A DNA stretch of 34,979 nt from Nitrospinaceae bacterium (GCA_029261635.1 JAJDAW010000136.1:1-34979); one strand, 5' to 3'. Shown: positions 24,874 to 34,959, numbered from the stretch's first letter. Notes: generated by a model from the letters alone, not told the origin. Translations and numbers: made by a program.

Positions 24874-26453
24874 GCTCTGTAAAAATATACGACACTACGC
24901 TTCGAGATGGCTCGCAAGCAGAAGGTGTGTCGTTCACCGTTGAAGATAAAATGCGCATCGCTCACAGGCTCGATGAGCTGGGGGTGCATTATGTCGAAGG
25001 CGGATGGCCAGGGTCGAACCCACGAGACATAGAGTTTTTTTCAAAAGCTAGTCAGGCAAACTTTAAACAAACAAAAATTACGGCATTTGGAAGCACCCGC
25101 TACCCCGATAAAAAGGTAGAAGAGGATATCGTTTTACAAGCTCTGATGAAAACCGAAACCGAAGTTATCACCCTTTTCGGAAAAACATGGGACCTGCATG
25201 TAACAGATGCCTTGTCCACTACCCTCGATGAAAACCTGAGAATGATTTTTGATAGCATCAGCTATCTCAAAAAACATAGAACGGAAGTTTTGTTTGATGC
25301 CGAGCATTTTTTTGATGGCTATAAAAATAATCCAGAATATGCGATAAAAGCAATCAAAGAGGCTGAGTCTGCGGGCGCAGACTGGATCGTACTCTGCGAT
25401 ACCAATGGAGGAACACTTCCCGATCAAGTTCATTCCATTTTCACAGAAGTTAAAAAATCCGTTTCAGTCAAATTAGGAATTCATGCCCACAACGATTCCG
25501 AATTAGCGGTAGCTAATTCGCTAAATGCAGTACGTGCAGGAGCAGAGCAAGTTCAAGGAACAGTGAATGGCATTGGCGAGAGATGCGGAAATGCGAACCT
25601 TATCTCCATTATCCCCAATTTAAAAATAAAAATGGGATTCGATTGCATTTCTGATGAGCAACTTGAAACAATAAAAGATGTTTCTTCATTCGTAGATGAA
25701 TTGGCAAATAAAGCGCATTGGAATCAACAACCGTTTGTTGGTAAAAGCGCTTTTGCCCACAAAGGCGGCGTTCATGTAAGTGCGGTGCGCAAAAATTCTC
25801 AGACCTATGAACATATCAAACCCGAAGCCGTTGGTAATAATCAACGTATCCTGATCTCTGATCTTTCCGGAAAAAGTAATGTACTTCATAAGGCCAAAGA
25901 GTTTGGCATTGATGTCGATGGGAATGACCCTAAAATTCAGAAGATACTCGCAACCCTCAAGGAATCTGAAAACCTGGGTTTTCAATATGAAGGAGCGGAA
26001 GCTTCTTTCGAATTAATGATGCGAGATGCTCTGGGTGAAAAAGAAGTCTTCTTTGAGTTTATCGGTTTCCGCGTCATCGTTGAAAAACGTCAAGAAGATG
26101 AAGAACCTATATCTGAGGCCACCGTAAAGTTAAAAGTGAACGGGGTGCAAGAGGTTTCTGCGGCGGAAGGAACGGGTCCCGTAAATGCTCTCGATAAAGC
26201 TATCAAAAAAGCATTGGTAAAATTTTATCCAGAACTGGAAGAAGTCAATCTCTACGATTACAAAGTGCGAATCCTCGAAGAGAAAAAAGGCACACGCGCC
26301 AAAACCCGTGTGCTAATTGAATCAGGCGACCATCACCATAAATGGGGAACGGTGGGCGTATCGGAAAATATCATCGAGGCCAGTTGGCAGGCTTTGATCG
26401 ATAGCATCGCTTACAAGCTCAACGCTTTTCCAAAAAACACCTCAAAACCCTAG
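24870..26453 (+). CDS. cimA: (R)-citramalate synthase
   Basis: CimA condenses pyruvate and acetyl-CoA to citramalate, giving a threonine-independent route to 2-oxobutyrate and isoleucine. The 527-residue protein has the family N-terminus [17 protein letters not shown], the metal-binding [16 protein letters not shown] region, [15 protein letters not shown], and a C-terminal LeuA-type allosteric domain from about residue 395 ([24 protein letters not shown]) to the end. The length and the [12 protein letters not shown] segment fit the long citramalate synthase type rather than 2-isopropylmalate synthase. It is the last gene of the ApgM-like/lysC/cimA operon. Confidence 0.9.
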   Translation: MSSVKIYDTTLRDGSQAEGVSFTVEDKMRIAHRLDELGVHYVEGGWPGSNPRDIEFFSKASQANFKQTKITAFGSTRYPDKKVEEDIVLQALMKTETEVITLFGKTWDLHVTDALSTTLDENLRMIFDSISYLKKHRTEVLFDAEHFFDGYKNNPEYAIKAIKEAESAGADWIVLCDTNGGTLPDQVHSIFTEVKKSVSVKLGIHAHNDSELAVANSLNAVRAGAEQVQGTVNGIGERCGNANLISIIPNLKIKMGFDCISDEQLETIKDVSSFVDELANKAHWNQQPFVGKSAFAHKGGVHVSAVRKNSQTYEHIKPEAVGNNQRILISDLSGKSNVLHKAKEFGIDVDGNDPKIQKILATLKESENLGFQYEGAEASFELMMRDALGEKEVFFEFIGFRVIVEKRQEDEEPISEATVKLKVNGVQEVSAAEGTGPVNALDKAIKKALVKFYPELEEVNLYDYKVRILEEKKGTRAKTRVLIESGDHHHKWGTVGVSENIIEASWQALIDSIAYKLNAFPKNTSKP

Positions 26454-26504
26454 CACCTACCCCTCGCAGATTAGCTTCAACAGGGGCCTTGGTGCTTTCG
26501 CCCC
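26452..26504 (+). terminator. Terminator-like stem-loop after cimA
   Basis: Arms agcacc (26452-26457) and ggtgct (26491-26496) pair, with an inner cccc/gggg, starting at the cimA stop. The same gggg can instead pair with gcccc at 26500-26504. No long T-run follows, so this is a weak candidate. Confidence 0.3.
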
Positions 26505-26588
26505 ACCAAAAAATCACTCTCCCCCTTACTCAACCACTGGGTAACTATCCAAGTAAGCATAGCCATATCATCCCTAGACCAAAGGTCT

Positions 26589-26614
26589 TAATTGTTCCTA
26601 GAAAGGAATAATTA
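26589..26614. repeat. AT-rich inverted repeat, 10-bp arms
   Basis: Arms taattgttcc and ggaataatta pair over 10 positions, with one G-U wobble if read as RNA, around a 6-nt loop (tagaaa). It lies about 170 bp before the chemoreceptor promoter and about 135 bp after cimA. It could be a terminator remnant or a protein-binding palindrome. Confidence 0.4.
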
Positions 26615-26785
26615 GACACAAGCACAACTAATTAATAAACACAACACCCTAAGTAAATATAGTATCTAAGCAAGTACAACTCATACCTACTTTAAAATAA
26701 TTTGAGAGCGATCAAAACAAAAACCCCTTTTAACTAGCAAAAATCGCATATAAAATAAAAATATTCCCGCCAATCAACAAATTCA

Positions 26786-26814
26786 TTGAACTACTATAGA
26801 TTTCTATGTAATAT
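26786..26814 (+). promoter_or_regulatory. Sigma-70 type promoter for the chemoreceptor gene
   Basis: TTGAAC (26786-26791) and TAATAT (26809-26814) are separated by 17 bp. The -10 is the same hexamer as in the rplM promoter. The leader to the ATG at 26935 would be about 115 nt. An AAGGAG ribosome-binding site (26924-26929) lies 5 nt before the ATG. Confidence 0.5.
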
Positions 26815-26934
26815 AACCCCCAATCTCAAAAAAATAATTAGTCCTATATTTGGAGCAACAAATATATATTTATTTGGATTAGCGATTATAAAATATTTTT
26901 TTATTTCTCAATTTTTAAGGAATAAGGAGAAAAA

Positions 26935-27744
26935 ATGCTTACATGGTTTAACCATTTAAAAATAGTAGCAAAAATTCAAATAGGCTTTGCCCTGGTAGCT
27001 GCAATCATGGTGATTATAGTAGGCAATGCCATTTGGCAAACTAAAGAAGTTAAAAGTATTTCTGACAAAGTTGTCGATCTTCGTGTGCCAACCGCACAAA
27101 ACAGTCTGATGATGTTGAACGGCATCAATCACTCTTTGGCTGCATTAAGAGGATGGATGATTCTTGGAAAAGACAAATTCAAAGCAGAACGAGAAAAATC
27201 CTGGTCCGAAGAAATTCAGCCTTCGATGGATAAAATGGAAGCATTTTCTAAAAACTGGACAAATCCAGAAAATGTACAACGAATGTCGGTTATCAAATCT
27301 AAATTGAAGGACTTTCAAAAAGCTCAGAATGAAATCGAAGCCATCTCTGGAACAATTGATAACCTACCTGCAAATAAAATTTTACTACAAGAGGCGGCAC
27401 CAAAAGCCAGCATTCTAGTCAGCACAATTACAAAAATAATTAACTTGGAAGCGAAACAAGCGGCAACCCCGAAAAGAAAAGCATTGTTGGGAATGATGGC
27501 CGATGTACGAGGAACCACAGCTCGATCTTTGGCTAGCATTCGAGCTTTTCTTCTCTCAGGGGATTTCAAATTCAAAAATGCGTTTGATGTCATGTGGCAA
27601 AAAAATATTCGCCGCTTTGGAGATTTGACTGCCAATAAAAATCTTTTGACACCTGAACAAGCACAGTTATTTAAGGAGTTTTCTCAAGCGAGAGAAGCTT
27701 TTGCTCCGCTACCTGAGAAAATGTTTACAATCCGCGGTAGCTAG
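26935..27744 (+). CDS. Chemoreceptor, 5' part: TM1 and periplasmic sensor, ends at amber codon
   Basis: This 269-residue piece starts with a short cytoplasmic tail and TM1 (about 15-30, GFALVAAIMVIIVGNAIW). It is followed by a long helical region resembling four-helix-bundle or HBM ligand domains (LRVPTAQNSLMMLNGINHSLAALRGWMI and later GTTARSLASIRAFLLSGD). It stops at SIRGS-type sequence MFTIRGS before the second transmembrane segment. Alone it would be a membrane-anchored periplasmic domain unable to signal. The ligand is unknown. Confidence 0.7.
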   Translation: MLTWFNHLKIVAKIQIGFALVAAIMVIIVGNAIWQTKEVKSISDKVVDLRVPTAQNSLMMLNGINHSLAALRGWMILGKDKFKAEREKSWSEEIQPSMDKMEAFSKNWTNPENVQRMSVIKSKLKDFQKAQNEIEAISGTIDNLPANKILLQEAAPKASILVSTITKIINLEAKQAATPKRKALLGMMADVRGTTARSLASIRAFLLSGDFKFKNAFDVMWQKNIRRFGDLTANKNLLTPEQAQLFKEFSQAREAFAPLPEKMFTIRGS

Positions 27745-27807
27745 GACTGGAATGTAGCCAATAGCTGGCTTGGCACCAAAGCAGCCCCAACTGCCTTTGC
27801 GATTAAA

Positions 27808-29697
27808 GTGCAAGTAGATGCCATGGCGGCAAACCAAAAGAAGCTACTCGAAGCTGACATGTTAAATTCTAAAACCCGTTCTGAATCCTTGGTTACCAAT
27901 CTATGGATCTTACTTGTTATAGGATTAATATTGACTGTGGTTTTCACAAAAATAGTTGTTAATGCAGTTAGAAAACCGATTGAAGACGCAGACCGGGTAT
28001 CCTCCATGGTTGAAAATGCTCCTTTCAATTTTATGATGGCAGATATTAAAGATTTCAGCGTGCTTTACATAAACCCGGCATCCAAAAATACTCTAAAGAC
28101 TATTGAACAATATCTACCCATTCCAGCCGATCAGATACTGGGGAAAAGTATAGATATTTTTCATAAAAATCCAGCGCACCAACGAAAAATATTATCTGAC
28201 CCGAACAACTTACCTCATAAATCACAATTTCAATTAGGGCCTGAAATCCTCGAAATCGAAATTTGCGCAATAATTGACAGCGACGGGAACTATACAGGCC
28301 CCATGCTCACTTGGACTGTAGCAACAACAAGAATTCAGCAAGAGAAAAAAATCAATCGACTCGCTGGCTTTGTAGAAAACAATCCAGGAAATATGATTGC
28401 AGCGGATCAAGATTTAATTATTCAGTACATGAACCCAGCTTCTACAAAAGTCCTTAAAACTTTGGAAACGTATCTTCCTGTAAAAGTAGATGATATCGTT
28501 GGACAATCTGTTGATATATTTCATAAAAACCCAGCTCATCAACGAAAAATACTTTCTGATCCAGCCAACTTGCCACACGAAGCAATGATTCAAGTGGGGC
28601 CTGAAATTTTAAAATTAAGCATTACTGCAAATATAGACGATAACGGTGAGTATCTTGGGCCCATGGTCGATTGGGGTATTGTTACTGACCAAGTACAAAA
28701 GGAAAAAACTGCAAACGAGGCAACAGAGCGTGAACAAAAATTGGCCAAAGAACTTCAAGAAAAAGTAGACTCCATGCTTACTGTAGTCCAAGCCGCATCA
28801 AAAGGAGATCTCACTCAGGAAATTACCATCGACGGTAATGATGCCATTGGGCAAATGGGTGCGGGCCTCAAAGAGTTTATTTCTACCTTGCGCAGTGATT
28901 TAGGAGATATTGGCAAAAATGCAGAATCTGTCAGTGCAGCTGCAGAGGAACTGACGGCAACCAGCACCACCATGTCTGCCAATGCAGAAGAAACATCTGC
29001 CCAGGCTGGGGTAGTTGCTTCTGCCAGTGAAGAAGTGGGCAATAATGTTCAGACCGTTGCCACTGGCGCAGAAGAAATGACTGCCAGCATCAGCGAAATA
29101 GCTAACAATTCAACACAGGCAGCCCAAGTTTCCAGCGAAGCCGTTGAAGTGGCTAAACGAACCAATGAAACCATAAGTACCCTTGGTGAAAGTTCCAAAG
29201 AAATTGGTGAGGTCGTCAAAGTGATCACCTCTATTGCCGAACAAACCAACTTGCTAGCCTTGAATGCTACTATTGAAGCAGCCCGAGCCGGTGAAGCAGG
29301 AAAAGGATTTGCTGTGGTCGCGAATGAAGTGAAAGAACTTGCAAATCAGACAGCGAAAGCCACAGAAGAAATCGGCAATAAAGTTCAGACCATTCAGTCC
29401 AATACCGGAAATGCAGTTGAAGCTATTGGGGAGATTAGCAATATCATTAATAAAATAAACGATATTTCCAGCACCATTGCCAGTGCAGTCGAAGAACAAA
29501 GTGCGACGACAAGTGAAATGTCAAGAAATGTTCAGGAAGCCGCAAAGGGAGTTGGGGAAATTTCTCAGAATATCACTGGTGTTTCAACCGCTGCGGAAGA
29601 GACAACACAGGGTTCCAGCCAAACCAAGGATGCAGCAGATGAGCTTTCAAAGCTTGCTGTTGATCTTCAAGGCTTGGTCAGTAAGTTTAAAATTTAA
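27808..29697 (+). CDS. Chemoreceptor, 3' part: TM2, two PAS domains, HAMP-like and MCP signalling domain
   Basis: This 629-residue piece opens in-frame at an ATG with no clear ribosome-binding site, so independent initiation is doubtful. It contains TM2 (about 30-52, [20 protein letters not shown]), two tandem PAS-like units (about 70-175 and 190-300), a HAMP-like stretch ([20 protein letters not shown]), and the MCP hairpin with the conserved tip [19 protein letters not shown]. The two PAS units are near copies, sharing [17 protein letters not shown] and LGPMLTW/LGPMVDW-like ends, which points to a domain duplication. No C-terminal CheR-binding pentapeptide is seen; it ends LVSKFKI. CheA/CheW coupling follows from the family. 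Confidence 0.85.
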   Translation: MQVDAMAANQKKLLEADMLNSKTRSESLVTNLWILLVIGLILTVVFTKIVVNAVRKPIEDADRVSSMVENAPFNFMMADIKDFSVLYINPASKNTLKTIEQYLPIPADQILGKSIDIFHKNPAHQRKILSDPNNLPHKSQFQLGPEILEIEICAIIDSDGNYTGPMLTWTVATTRIQQEKKINRLAGFVENNPGNMIAADQDLIIQYMNPASTKVLKTLETYLPVKVDDIVGQSVDIFHKNPAHQRKILSDPANLPHEAMIQVGPEILKLSITANIDDNGEYLGPMVDWGIVTDQVQKEKTANEATEREQKLAKELQEKVDSMLTVVQAASKGDLTQEITIDGNDAIGQMGAGLKEFISTLRSDLGDIGKNAESVSAAAEELTATSTTMSANAEETSAQAGVVASASEEVGNNVQTVATGAEEMTASISEIANNSTQAAQVSSEAVEVAKRTNETISTLGESSKEIGEVVKVITSIAEQTNLLALNATIEAARAGEAGKGFAVVANEVKELANQTAKATEEIGNKVQTIQSNTGNAVEAIGEISNIINKINDISSTIASAVEEQSATTSEMSRNVQEAAKGVGEISQNITGVSTAAEETTQGSSQTKDAADELSKLAVDLQGLVSKFKI

Positions 29698-29706
29698 AAA
29701 CTAGTT

Positions 29707-29734
29707 GAGCTATTTAAAACTTTTTAAATAGCTC
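29707..29734. terminator. Bidirectional terminator between chemoreceptor gene and glnE
   Basis: A perfect 12-bp stem gagctatttaaa/tttaaatagctc with loop actt lies between two convergent genes, 10 nt after the chemoreceptor stop and 2 nt before the glnE stop. T-rich sequence follows on both strands, which suits termination in both directions. Confidence 0.75.
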
Positions 29735-29736
29735 TC

Positions 29737-32700
29737 TTAATTGACCGTATCAATGGGCCTATTCTCATTTTCCTCTGCAGAGGATGAGCGTGGCCCGGTA
29801 CGCAATAATTGCCCAATGGTCTCGCGGTAGTACTCCCGCATTTGCACTGTATGCTTTTCGTAATCTTTCAGTAAAGCATTGGCAAGGCTATCTGCATCAG
29901 TCCCCACGTAGGACATCAAACGAGCAAGTTGTGCCAAGTCGCGTACTTCCTTCGGAAGGTTACTGGAGGAGGTCTCGCGAATAATCCGCAATGCACACTC
30001 CAGTCTTCTTAAAAAGAGATAGTTCTCTTTAGCCTGATCCGCTTTACTCTGATCTATCATTCCCTGAGCCACAAACATAGCGAGAGCGCTCATCGTATTT
30101 GTTTTCCGGAGGCGTGGATTTTTCTTCCCGTGCATCAATTGTAAAATTTGCATAGCGAATTCAATATCTGCTATTCCTCCAAATCCGAGCTTTACATTTT
30201 TACCTTTAGTTTTTTCCTGAGCCAACTCTAGTTCCATCCGTTCCCTCATCCGGGAAATTTCTATGAGCGCGCTGTATTCAAAATCATCCTGAAATACAAA
30301 ATCGTGAACCCGTTCCATGAACTTCTTCCCAACTTCTTCGCTTCCAGCCACCACGCGCGACCTCACCATTGCCTGCTGCTCCCAGATTCTTGCCCGCGTC
30401 TTGAAATAGCGCTCATAACCTTCGATAGACATAACTAAAACCCCCGCACCTCCTTCGGGCCGAAGATCCGTATCTATTTTGTAGGCGTATCCCGCAGAAG
30501 TCATTTCAGAAGTCAGCTTGTAAATCAGTTGGGAAATAGCAGCATAATGGGTTCCATTATTCTCTTCGGGTTCGTCATAAACGAAAATCACATCTAAATC
30601 AGAACCAAAATTCAACTCTCCGCCGCCCAACTTACCCATGCCTACAATACAAAAGTTTGTAGCAACAGGATGACCGCTTTTTTCTGCCAATTCCTCACAA
30701 GCCAACTTAAATACCGCCTGCAGATAAACATCGGCAAGGTTTGAGAGATCAGAAAGCGTGCCCTCTAAGTCTGCTTCCTTGATCAGGTATCGCACACCGA
30801 TCCGCAACTCTTCAGCCTGTTTAAATCGACGCAGGATAAGCGACTTTTCATCCAGAGTACTACCCGCCAATAAATACTTATCTAAATCTTCTGAAATTTT
30901 TTCAGGTGTCTTAAATCGATAAACCGCATCCATATCCGTTAGCAGGTCTACCAATTCTGGTTTTCTTATAATTATCTGAGAAAGAAGACCGCTACTTCCA
31001 AACAGGATAAGCAAAAGTTCCAAAAACTTTTCATTCTCTTGAAATAGATTTAGAAAAGATTCCCTCGCTCCCGTAGCCTCGACAAACCGGCACAAGTTTT
31101 CAATTGCCACACCAGGGCTTGGGACGCGACCGCATTGGTCAATTATTTTCGGCAAGATAAAATTGAACACCTGAATACTTTTTTCTGAGGGATGCGAAAA
31201 CGCAGAACCATCACGAAAGACTTTTAAGAATCGAAATGCCTGAGCTGGATCTCTAATTAAAGGAATGGATGCAAGAACATCTTCAGAAAACAAGATCTCC
31301 CCTTGTCGTGATTGTTCCCATTCACGAGAAATCTTTTCTGCTGCTTCGCGCTTTTCCTTTTCTGCAAACTGTTCGGAGAAAATTTTTCCAACAAAAGAAG
31401 TGTGCGATTCATAAACCTTCATCAGGTTGACGGCCAGTTCCTCCGCTGTCTTTCCTTCAATTCGCATCTTTTTTGCGAGAACTACTCGGTCCGTATCATT
31501 TTCCGGGAGCTGGTGAGTTTGCAGACCAAAGGTTATTTGTACTCTGTTCTCAAGATGCCTTAAAAAAATATAAGCCTCGCAAAGACATAAATAATCTTCT
31601 TCAGCGATAATATTTTTATTTTTCAAAACCTCCAAAGCCATAAGCGACCCTCGAGTGCGCAATTCTTTATCTCTACCACCGAACAAGAGTTGATATGCCT
31701 GAATAAAAAACTCAACCTCGCGTATGCCTCCAAATCCGAGCTTGATATTTCCAGATTTTTTACCTTTCAGAGTTTGGTTGATGCGGTTTTTCATGGATTT
31801 GATTTCTTCTATAGCTTCAAAATCCAAACTTCGCCGATAGATAAATGGCTCCATCATTGTAAAAAATTCTTTGCCTAGAGCCTCACTACCAGCCGAAACC
31901 CTGGCCTTGATCATGGCCTGCCTTTCCCAGGTTCTTCCCCAGGATTGATAATAGGTTTCGCAGCTAGCCAACGAACTTGCAATTTCCCCGCTAGGCCCAT
32001 CAGGTCGAAGATCCAGATCGACTCGAAAAACATTTCCTTCGGAAGTAATTTCATTTATGTACTTGGTAATTTGTCGGGCTAACTTAGAAAAATATTCATG
32101 ATTGGATATTTTTATACCTGAGATCGACTGAGATGGATCGGGTTGGGTTTCCCCGTGACTCGAAGAATAAATATAAATAAGATCGATATCTGAACTGTAG
32201 TTGAGCTCTTGCCCACCCAACTTACCCATCCCGAGAACAGCAAATTCAGCTACTTTTAAATTCCCATCTGTATCTTCATACGAAGGAATTCCGTGTTTTT
32301 TTTGCAAATCCCTATTCGCTTTTTCATAAGCAATTTGCAAGCAAACATCTGCCAGATTAGAAATATCACCTACTGTTTCCATTAGTTCTACGCTTCCGAG
32401 CAAATCGCGAAGACCAATGCGGATGTATTCTCTTTTCTTAAATTTCCTGAGGAGGGTTGAAAAATCTTTTTCATCAAATCCTTCCCATTCATAAAAATCT
32501 CTTATCAAAATATCTTTTGATTTGGATTTGGTCAGAGTGTTGGGTCGGCTCAGCCAATTTACATAAGAAGGTTCACTGAGAAGGGTGTCTGTAAGAATCT
32601 GGCTTCCTGAAAATAAAAAAACCAATGCCTCCAGCAGAGAATCGGATTCCGAAAACTGCGTAAACAAATGATCTTTATCGGAAAATTTTTCAGAAAAACG

Positions 32701-32934
32701 CTCGAGGTTATGCAATGCCAAATCTGCATTATGCGAGCGTGCGGATATTTCTAATAGTCTTGAAAAAAAATGCGGATAGAGTTTTTTGAAATTTACATCT
32801 TTAGCAAGAGAAATTAAATCTTTCCAGCATTTGGATGGAACTTGGAACCCAAAATCCATTAATTCAGATTCCAGCTGATTATCCCAAGGCTCACCGTTAT
32901 GTATTTTTTCTATTAGCGTTTCTTTTGAGTTCAA
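29737..32934 (-). CDS. glnE: Bifunctional glutamine synthetase adenylyltransferase / deadenylase
   Basis: GlnE adenylylates glutamine synthetase to switch it down and removes the AMP again, under PII control. Two nucleotidyltransferase domains are present: the first with GMGKLGGQELNYSSDIDLIYIY near residue 235, and the second with GMGKLGGGELNFGSDLDVIFVYD near 770. The ORF track starts at 33063, but that extension reads through the glnA terminator (FPLGSPRGFFFVFG). The likely start is the TTG at 32932-32934, preceded by AAAGGTGA, giving 1065 residues. That is longer than the E. coli enzyme (946). glnA, its target, lies directly upstream on the same strand, and glnB precedes glnA. Confidence 0.93.
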   Translation of the reverse strand: MNSKETLIEKIHNGEPWDNQLESELMDFGFQVPSKCWKDLISLAKDVNFKKLYPHFFSRLLEISARSHNADLALHNLERFSEKFSDKDHLFTQFSESDSLLEALVFLFSGSQILTDTLLSEPSYVNWLSRPNTLTKSKSKDILIRDFYEWEGFDEKDFSTLLRKFKKREYIRIGLRDLLGSVELMETVGDISNLADVCLQIAYEKANRDLQKKHGIPSYEDTDGNLKVAEFAVLGMGKLGGQELNYSSDIDLIYIYSSSHGETQPDPSQSISGIKISNHEYFSKLARQITKYINEITSEGNVFRVDLDLRPDGPSGEIASSLASCETYYQSWGRTWERQAMIKARVSAGSEALGKEFFTMMEPFIYRRSLDFEAIEEIKSMKNRINQTLKGKKSGNIKLGFGGIREVEFFIQAYQLLFGGRDKELRTRGSLMALEVLKNKNIIAEEDYLCLCEAYIFLRHLENRVQITFGLQTHQLPENDTDRVVLAKKMRIEGKTAEELAVNLMKVYESHTSFVGKIFSEQFAEKEKREAAEKISREWEQSRQGEILFSEDVLASIPLIRDPAQAFRFLKVFRDGSAFSHPSEKSIQVFNFILPKIIDQCGRVPSPGVAIENLCRFVEATGARESFLNLFQENEKFLELLLILFGSSGLLSQIIIRKPELVDLLTDMDAVYRFKTPEKISEDLDKYLLAGSTLDEKSLILRRFKQAEELRIGVRYLIKEADLEGTLSDLSNLADVYLQAVFKLACEELAEKSGHPVATNFCIVGMGKLGGGELNFGSDLDVIFVYDEPEENNGTHYAAISQLIYKLTSEMTSAGYAYKIDTDLRPEGGAGVLVMSIEGYERYFKTRARIWEQQAMVRSRVVAGSEEVGKKFMERVHDFVFQDDFEYSALIEISRMRERMELELAQEKTKGKNVKLGFGGIADIEFAMQILQLMHGKKNPRLRKTNTMSALAMFVAQGMIDQSKADQAKENYLFLRRLECALRIIRETSSSNLPKEVRDLAQLARLMSYVGTDADSLANALLKDYEKHTVQMREYYRETIGQLLRTGPRSSSAEENENRPIDTVN

Positions 32935-32983
32935 CGAATCACCTTTTGCAGAATAGCTAACAAAAATGCAAAGCTCTCTCAAA

Positions 32984-32998
32984 GAGATATAATATCTC
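32984..32998. promoter_or_regulatory. Palindrome in the glnE upstream region
   Basis: gagata-taa-tatctc has perfect 6-bp arms and a 3-nt centre. It overlaps a possible minus-strand -10 (TATTAT) with a poor -35 and lies between the glnA terminator and the TTG start of glnE. It could be an operator, but no regulator is suggested by the sequence. Confidence 0.25.
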
Positions 32999-33018
32999 CA
33001 CTTTGTATTCCCGAAAAC

Positions 33019-33049
33019 AAAAAAAAACCCCCTGGGTGAACCCAGGGGG
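33019..33049 (-). terminator. Strong Rho-independent terminator of glnA
   Basis: On the minus strand a perfect GC-rich stem ccccctgggt/acccaggggg is followed directly by nine T residues. It starts 37 nt after the glnA stop codon. It should end most glnB-glnA transcripts, so glnE needs read-through or its own promoter. Confidence 0.9.
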
Positions 33050-33085
33050 AAATTACATCTCAATTACTCTCTGGCATTCACCAAA

Positions 33086-34498
33086 TCAGCAATCATAGTA
33101 CATTTGAAACTCAAGTGGAGTCGGACGCAATCTAGAGGGATCAACCTCATTTTCTCTCTTATAATCTATCCATGTATCGATCACATCTTGAGTGAACACA
33201 TCGCCTTTAAGCAAGAACTCATGATCATCTTCCAAGGCCTGAATGGAACCTTCCAAGGAATGCGGCAGAGTGGGGATGTTTGCCAACTCTTCCGGTCCTA
33301 AAGAATAAATATTTTTATCCAACGGCTCACCAGGATCAATTTTATTTTGAATTCCGTCCAGTCCCGCCATAAGCATCGTAGCGAAAGCCAGATAACCATT
33401 ACAAGATGGATCTGGAAACCGGATCTCCAAACGTTTTGCTTTGGGGCTAGGAGAATACATTGGAATTCGAATTGAAGCACTTCGGTTTCGACTAGAGTAA
33501 GCCAGATTTACCGGTGCTTCAAATCCGGGTACTAGTCTTTTGTAAGAGTTCGTGGTCGGATTAGTAAATGCGCAAATAGCATTCGCCTGTTTTAAAATTC
33601 CACCTATATAATGCATTCCCATTTCACTAAACCCGGCATAGCTGTTGCCAGCAAACAAAGGTTTGCCATCTTTCCAAATACTCTGATGGGTGTGCATTCC
33701 CGTTCCGTTATCGCCATACATGGGTTTTGGCATAAACGTTGCCGTTTTACCGTGTGCCTTGGCAATATTTTTAACAATGTATTTGTACCACATCAGCTTA
33801 TCGCCACAGTCGACGAGAGATGTAAAACGCATCGCCAATTCACATTGACCTCCTGTTGCCACTTCATGGTGATGACATTCCATAGCCATTCCCACCTGTT
33901 CCATCGTCAACATCATTTCGGATCGAATATCCTGAAGTGTGTCGGACGGAGCCACTGGGAAGTAACCTTCTTTATGGCGCGGTTTGTGGCCGAGGTTCGG
34001 GCCTTCATCACTACCTGTATTCCAGGTTCCCTCTTCTGAATCAATAGAATAAAACGATTCGTTAGTCGTTGAGTCGTACTGAATATTATCGAAGATGAAA
34101 AACTCAGCTTCAGGGCCAAAATACGCAGTGTCGCCGATTCCTGTAGATTTAAGATAGGCTTCGGCTTTTTGCGCTATGTTTCGCGGATCTCGGCTGTATT
34201 TTTCCTTAGTGATTGGGTCAACAATATTACAAATCATACTAACCGTCGGGTGCTTCATAAAAGGATCCATAATCGTTGTAGCGGGATCAGGAATAACCAG
34301 CATGTCACTGTTGTTGATGGCCTGCCAACCACGGATACTTGAGCCATCAAAACCCAGCCCGTCTTCAAACAAACCTTCTTCTAATTCACTGGTGGGAACA
34401 GAAAAATGCTGCCACGAACCCAACAGATCCATAAATTTCAAATCGATGACTCGAGCATTATTTTGTTTAGCGTAATCTACCGCCTCTTTGGGGGTCAT
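33086..34498 (-). CDS. glnA: Glutamine synthetase type I
   Basis: GlnA makes glutamine from glutamate, ammonia and ATP as a cytoplasmic dodecamer. The 470-residue GSI protein shows the N-terminal [12 protein letters not shown], the metal/ATP region [26 protein letters not shown], and [10 protein letters not shown]. The Tyr that GlnE adenylylates is present in [11 protein letters not shown] near residue 400, matching the glnE gene downstream. The ORF track starts at 34504, but the GGAGAA ribosome-binding site lies only 2 nt from that ATG and 8 nt from the next in-frame ATG at 34498, which I prefer. glnB lies upstream with a hairpin between. Confidence 0.97.
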   Translation of the reverse strand: MTPKEAVDYAKQNNARVIDLKFMDLLGSWQHFSVPTSELEEGLFEDGLGFDGSSIRGWQAINNSDMLVIPDPATTIMDPFMKHPTVSMICNIVDPITKEKYSRDPRNIAQKAEAYLKSTGIGDTAYFGPEAEFFIFDNIQYDSTTNESFYSIDSEEGTWNTGSDEGPNLGHKPRHKEGYFPVAPSDTLQDIRSEMMLTMEQVGMAMECHHHEVATGGQCELAMRFTSLVDCGDKLMWYKYIVKNIAKAHGKTATFMPKPMYGDNGTGMHTHQSIWKDGKPLFAGNSYAGFSEMGMHYIGGILKQANAICAFTNPTTNSYKRLVPGFEAPVNLAYSSRNRSASIRIPMYSPSPKAKRLEIRFPDPSCNGYLAFATMLMAGLDGIQNKIDPGEPLDKNIYSLGPEELANIPTLPHSLEGSIQALEDDHEFLLKGDVFTQDVIDTWIDYKRENEVDPSRLRPTPLEFQMYYDC

Positions 34499-34554
34499 TA
34501 ACATTTCTCCTGCAAAAATTAATTAAAATAAGTTCACTAAAATAAAACGCAAAA

Positions 34555-34582
34555 GTTCAGTGCCGCTTAGCGACTACTGAAC
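34555..34582 (-). terminator. Hairpin between glnB and glnA (terminator or attenuator)
   Basis: Outer arms gttcagt/actgaac (7 bp, perfect) and inner gccgc/gcgac (with a wobble on the minus strand) enclose the loop tta, with one bulged base. On the minus strand CTTTTGCGTTTTATTTT follows. This may reduce read-through from glnB into glnA. Confidence 0.5.
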
Positions 34583-34611
34583 CAAAATAAATCCACTTTC
34601 CGGGAGTATAA

Positions 34612-34959
<348 letters not shown>

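Larger units (their letters stand above)
26454..26934. other. 481-bp intergenic region before the chemoreceptor gene
   Basis: This is a strongly AT-rich spacer without credible ORFs. It holds the stem-loop after cimA, an AT-rich inverted repeat at 26589-26614, a short agacc/ggtct hairpin at 26576-26588, and a good promoter at 26786-26814 that serves the chemoreceptor gene. No riboswitch is recognised. Confidence 0.5.
26935..29697 (+). pseudogene. Methyl-accepting chemotaxis protein gene interrupted by one in-frame TAG
   Basis: Two ORFs in the same frame (26935-27744 and 27808-29697) are separated only by the TAG at 27742-27744. The 21 codons after it, up to the next ATG, stay open and encode protein-like sequence ([15 protein letters not shown]). 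Read through the stop, the product would have 919 sense codons with a complete receptor layout: TM1, periplasmic helical sensor, TM2, two PAS domains, HAMP-like linker and MCP signalling hairpin. There is no frameshift or other lesion, so this is a recent nonsense mutation, a sequencing error or a readthrough site. Promoter and ribosome-binding site are good, so the 5' part is probably expressed. Confidence 0.75.

Noticed and set aside
33611-34039. 142-residue plus-strand ORF antisense to glnA
   Set aside because: It is a shadow of the conserved glnA codon pattern, His/Cys-rich from antisense reading, with no known family.
34534-34564. Possible sigma-54 promoter for glnA on the minus strand (GGCACTGAACTTTTGC)
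   Set aside because: The GG and GC elements are 2 bp too far apart for RpoN, and the sequence is part of the hairpin arm.
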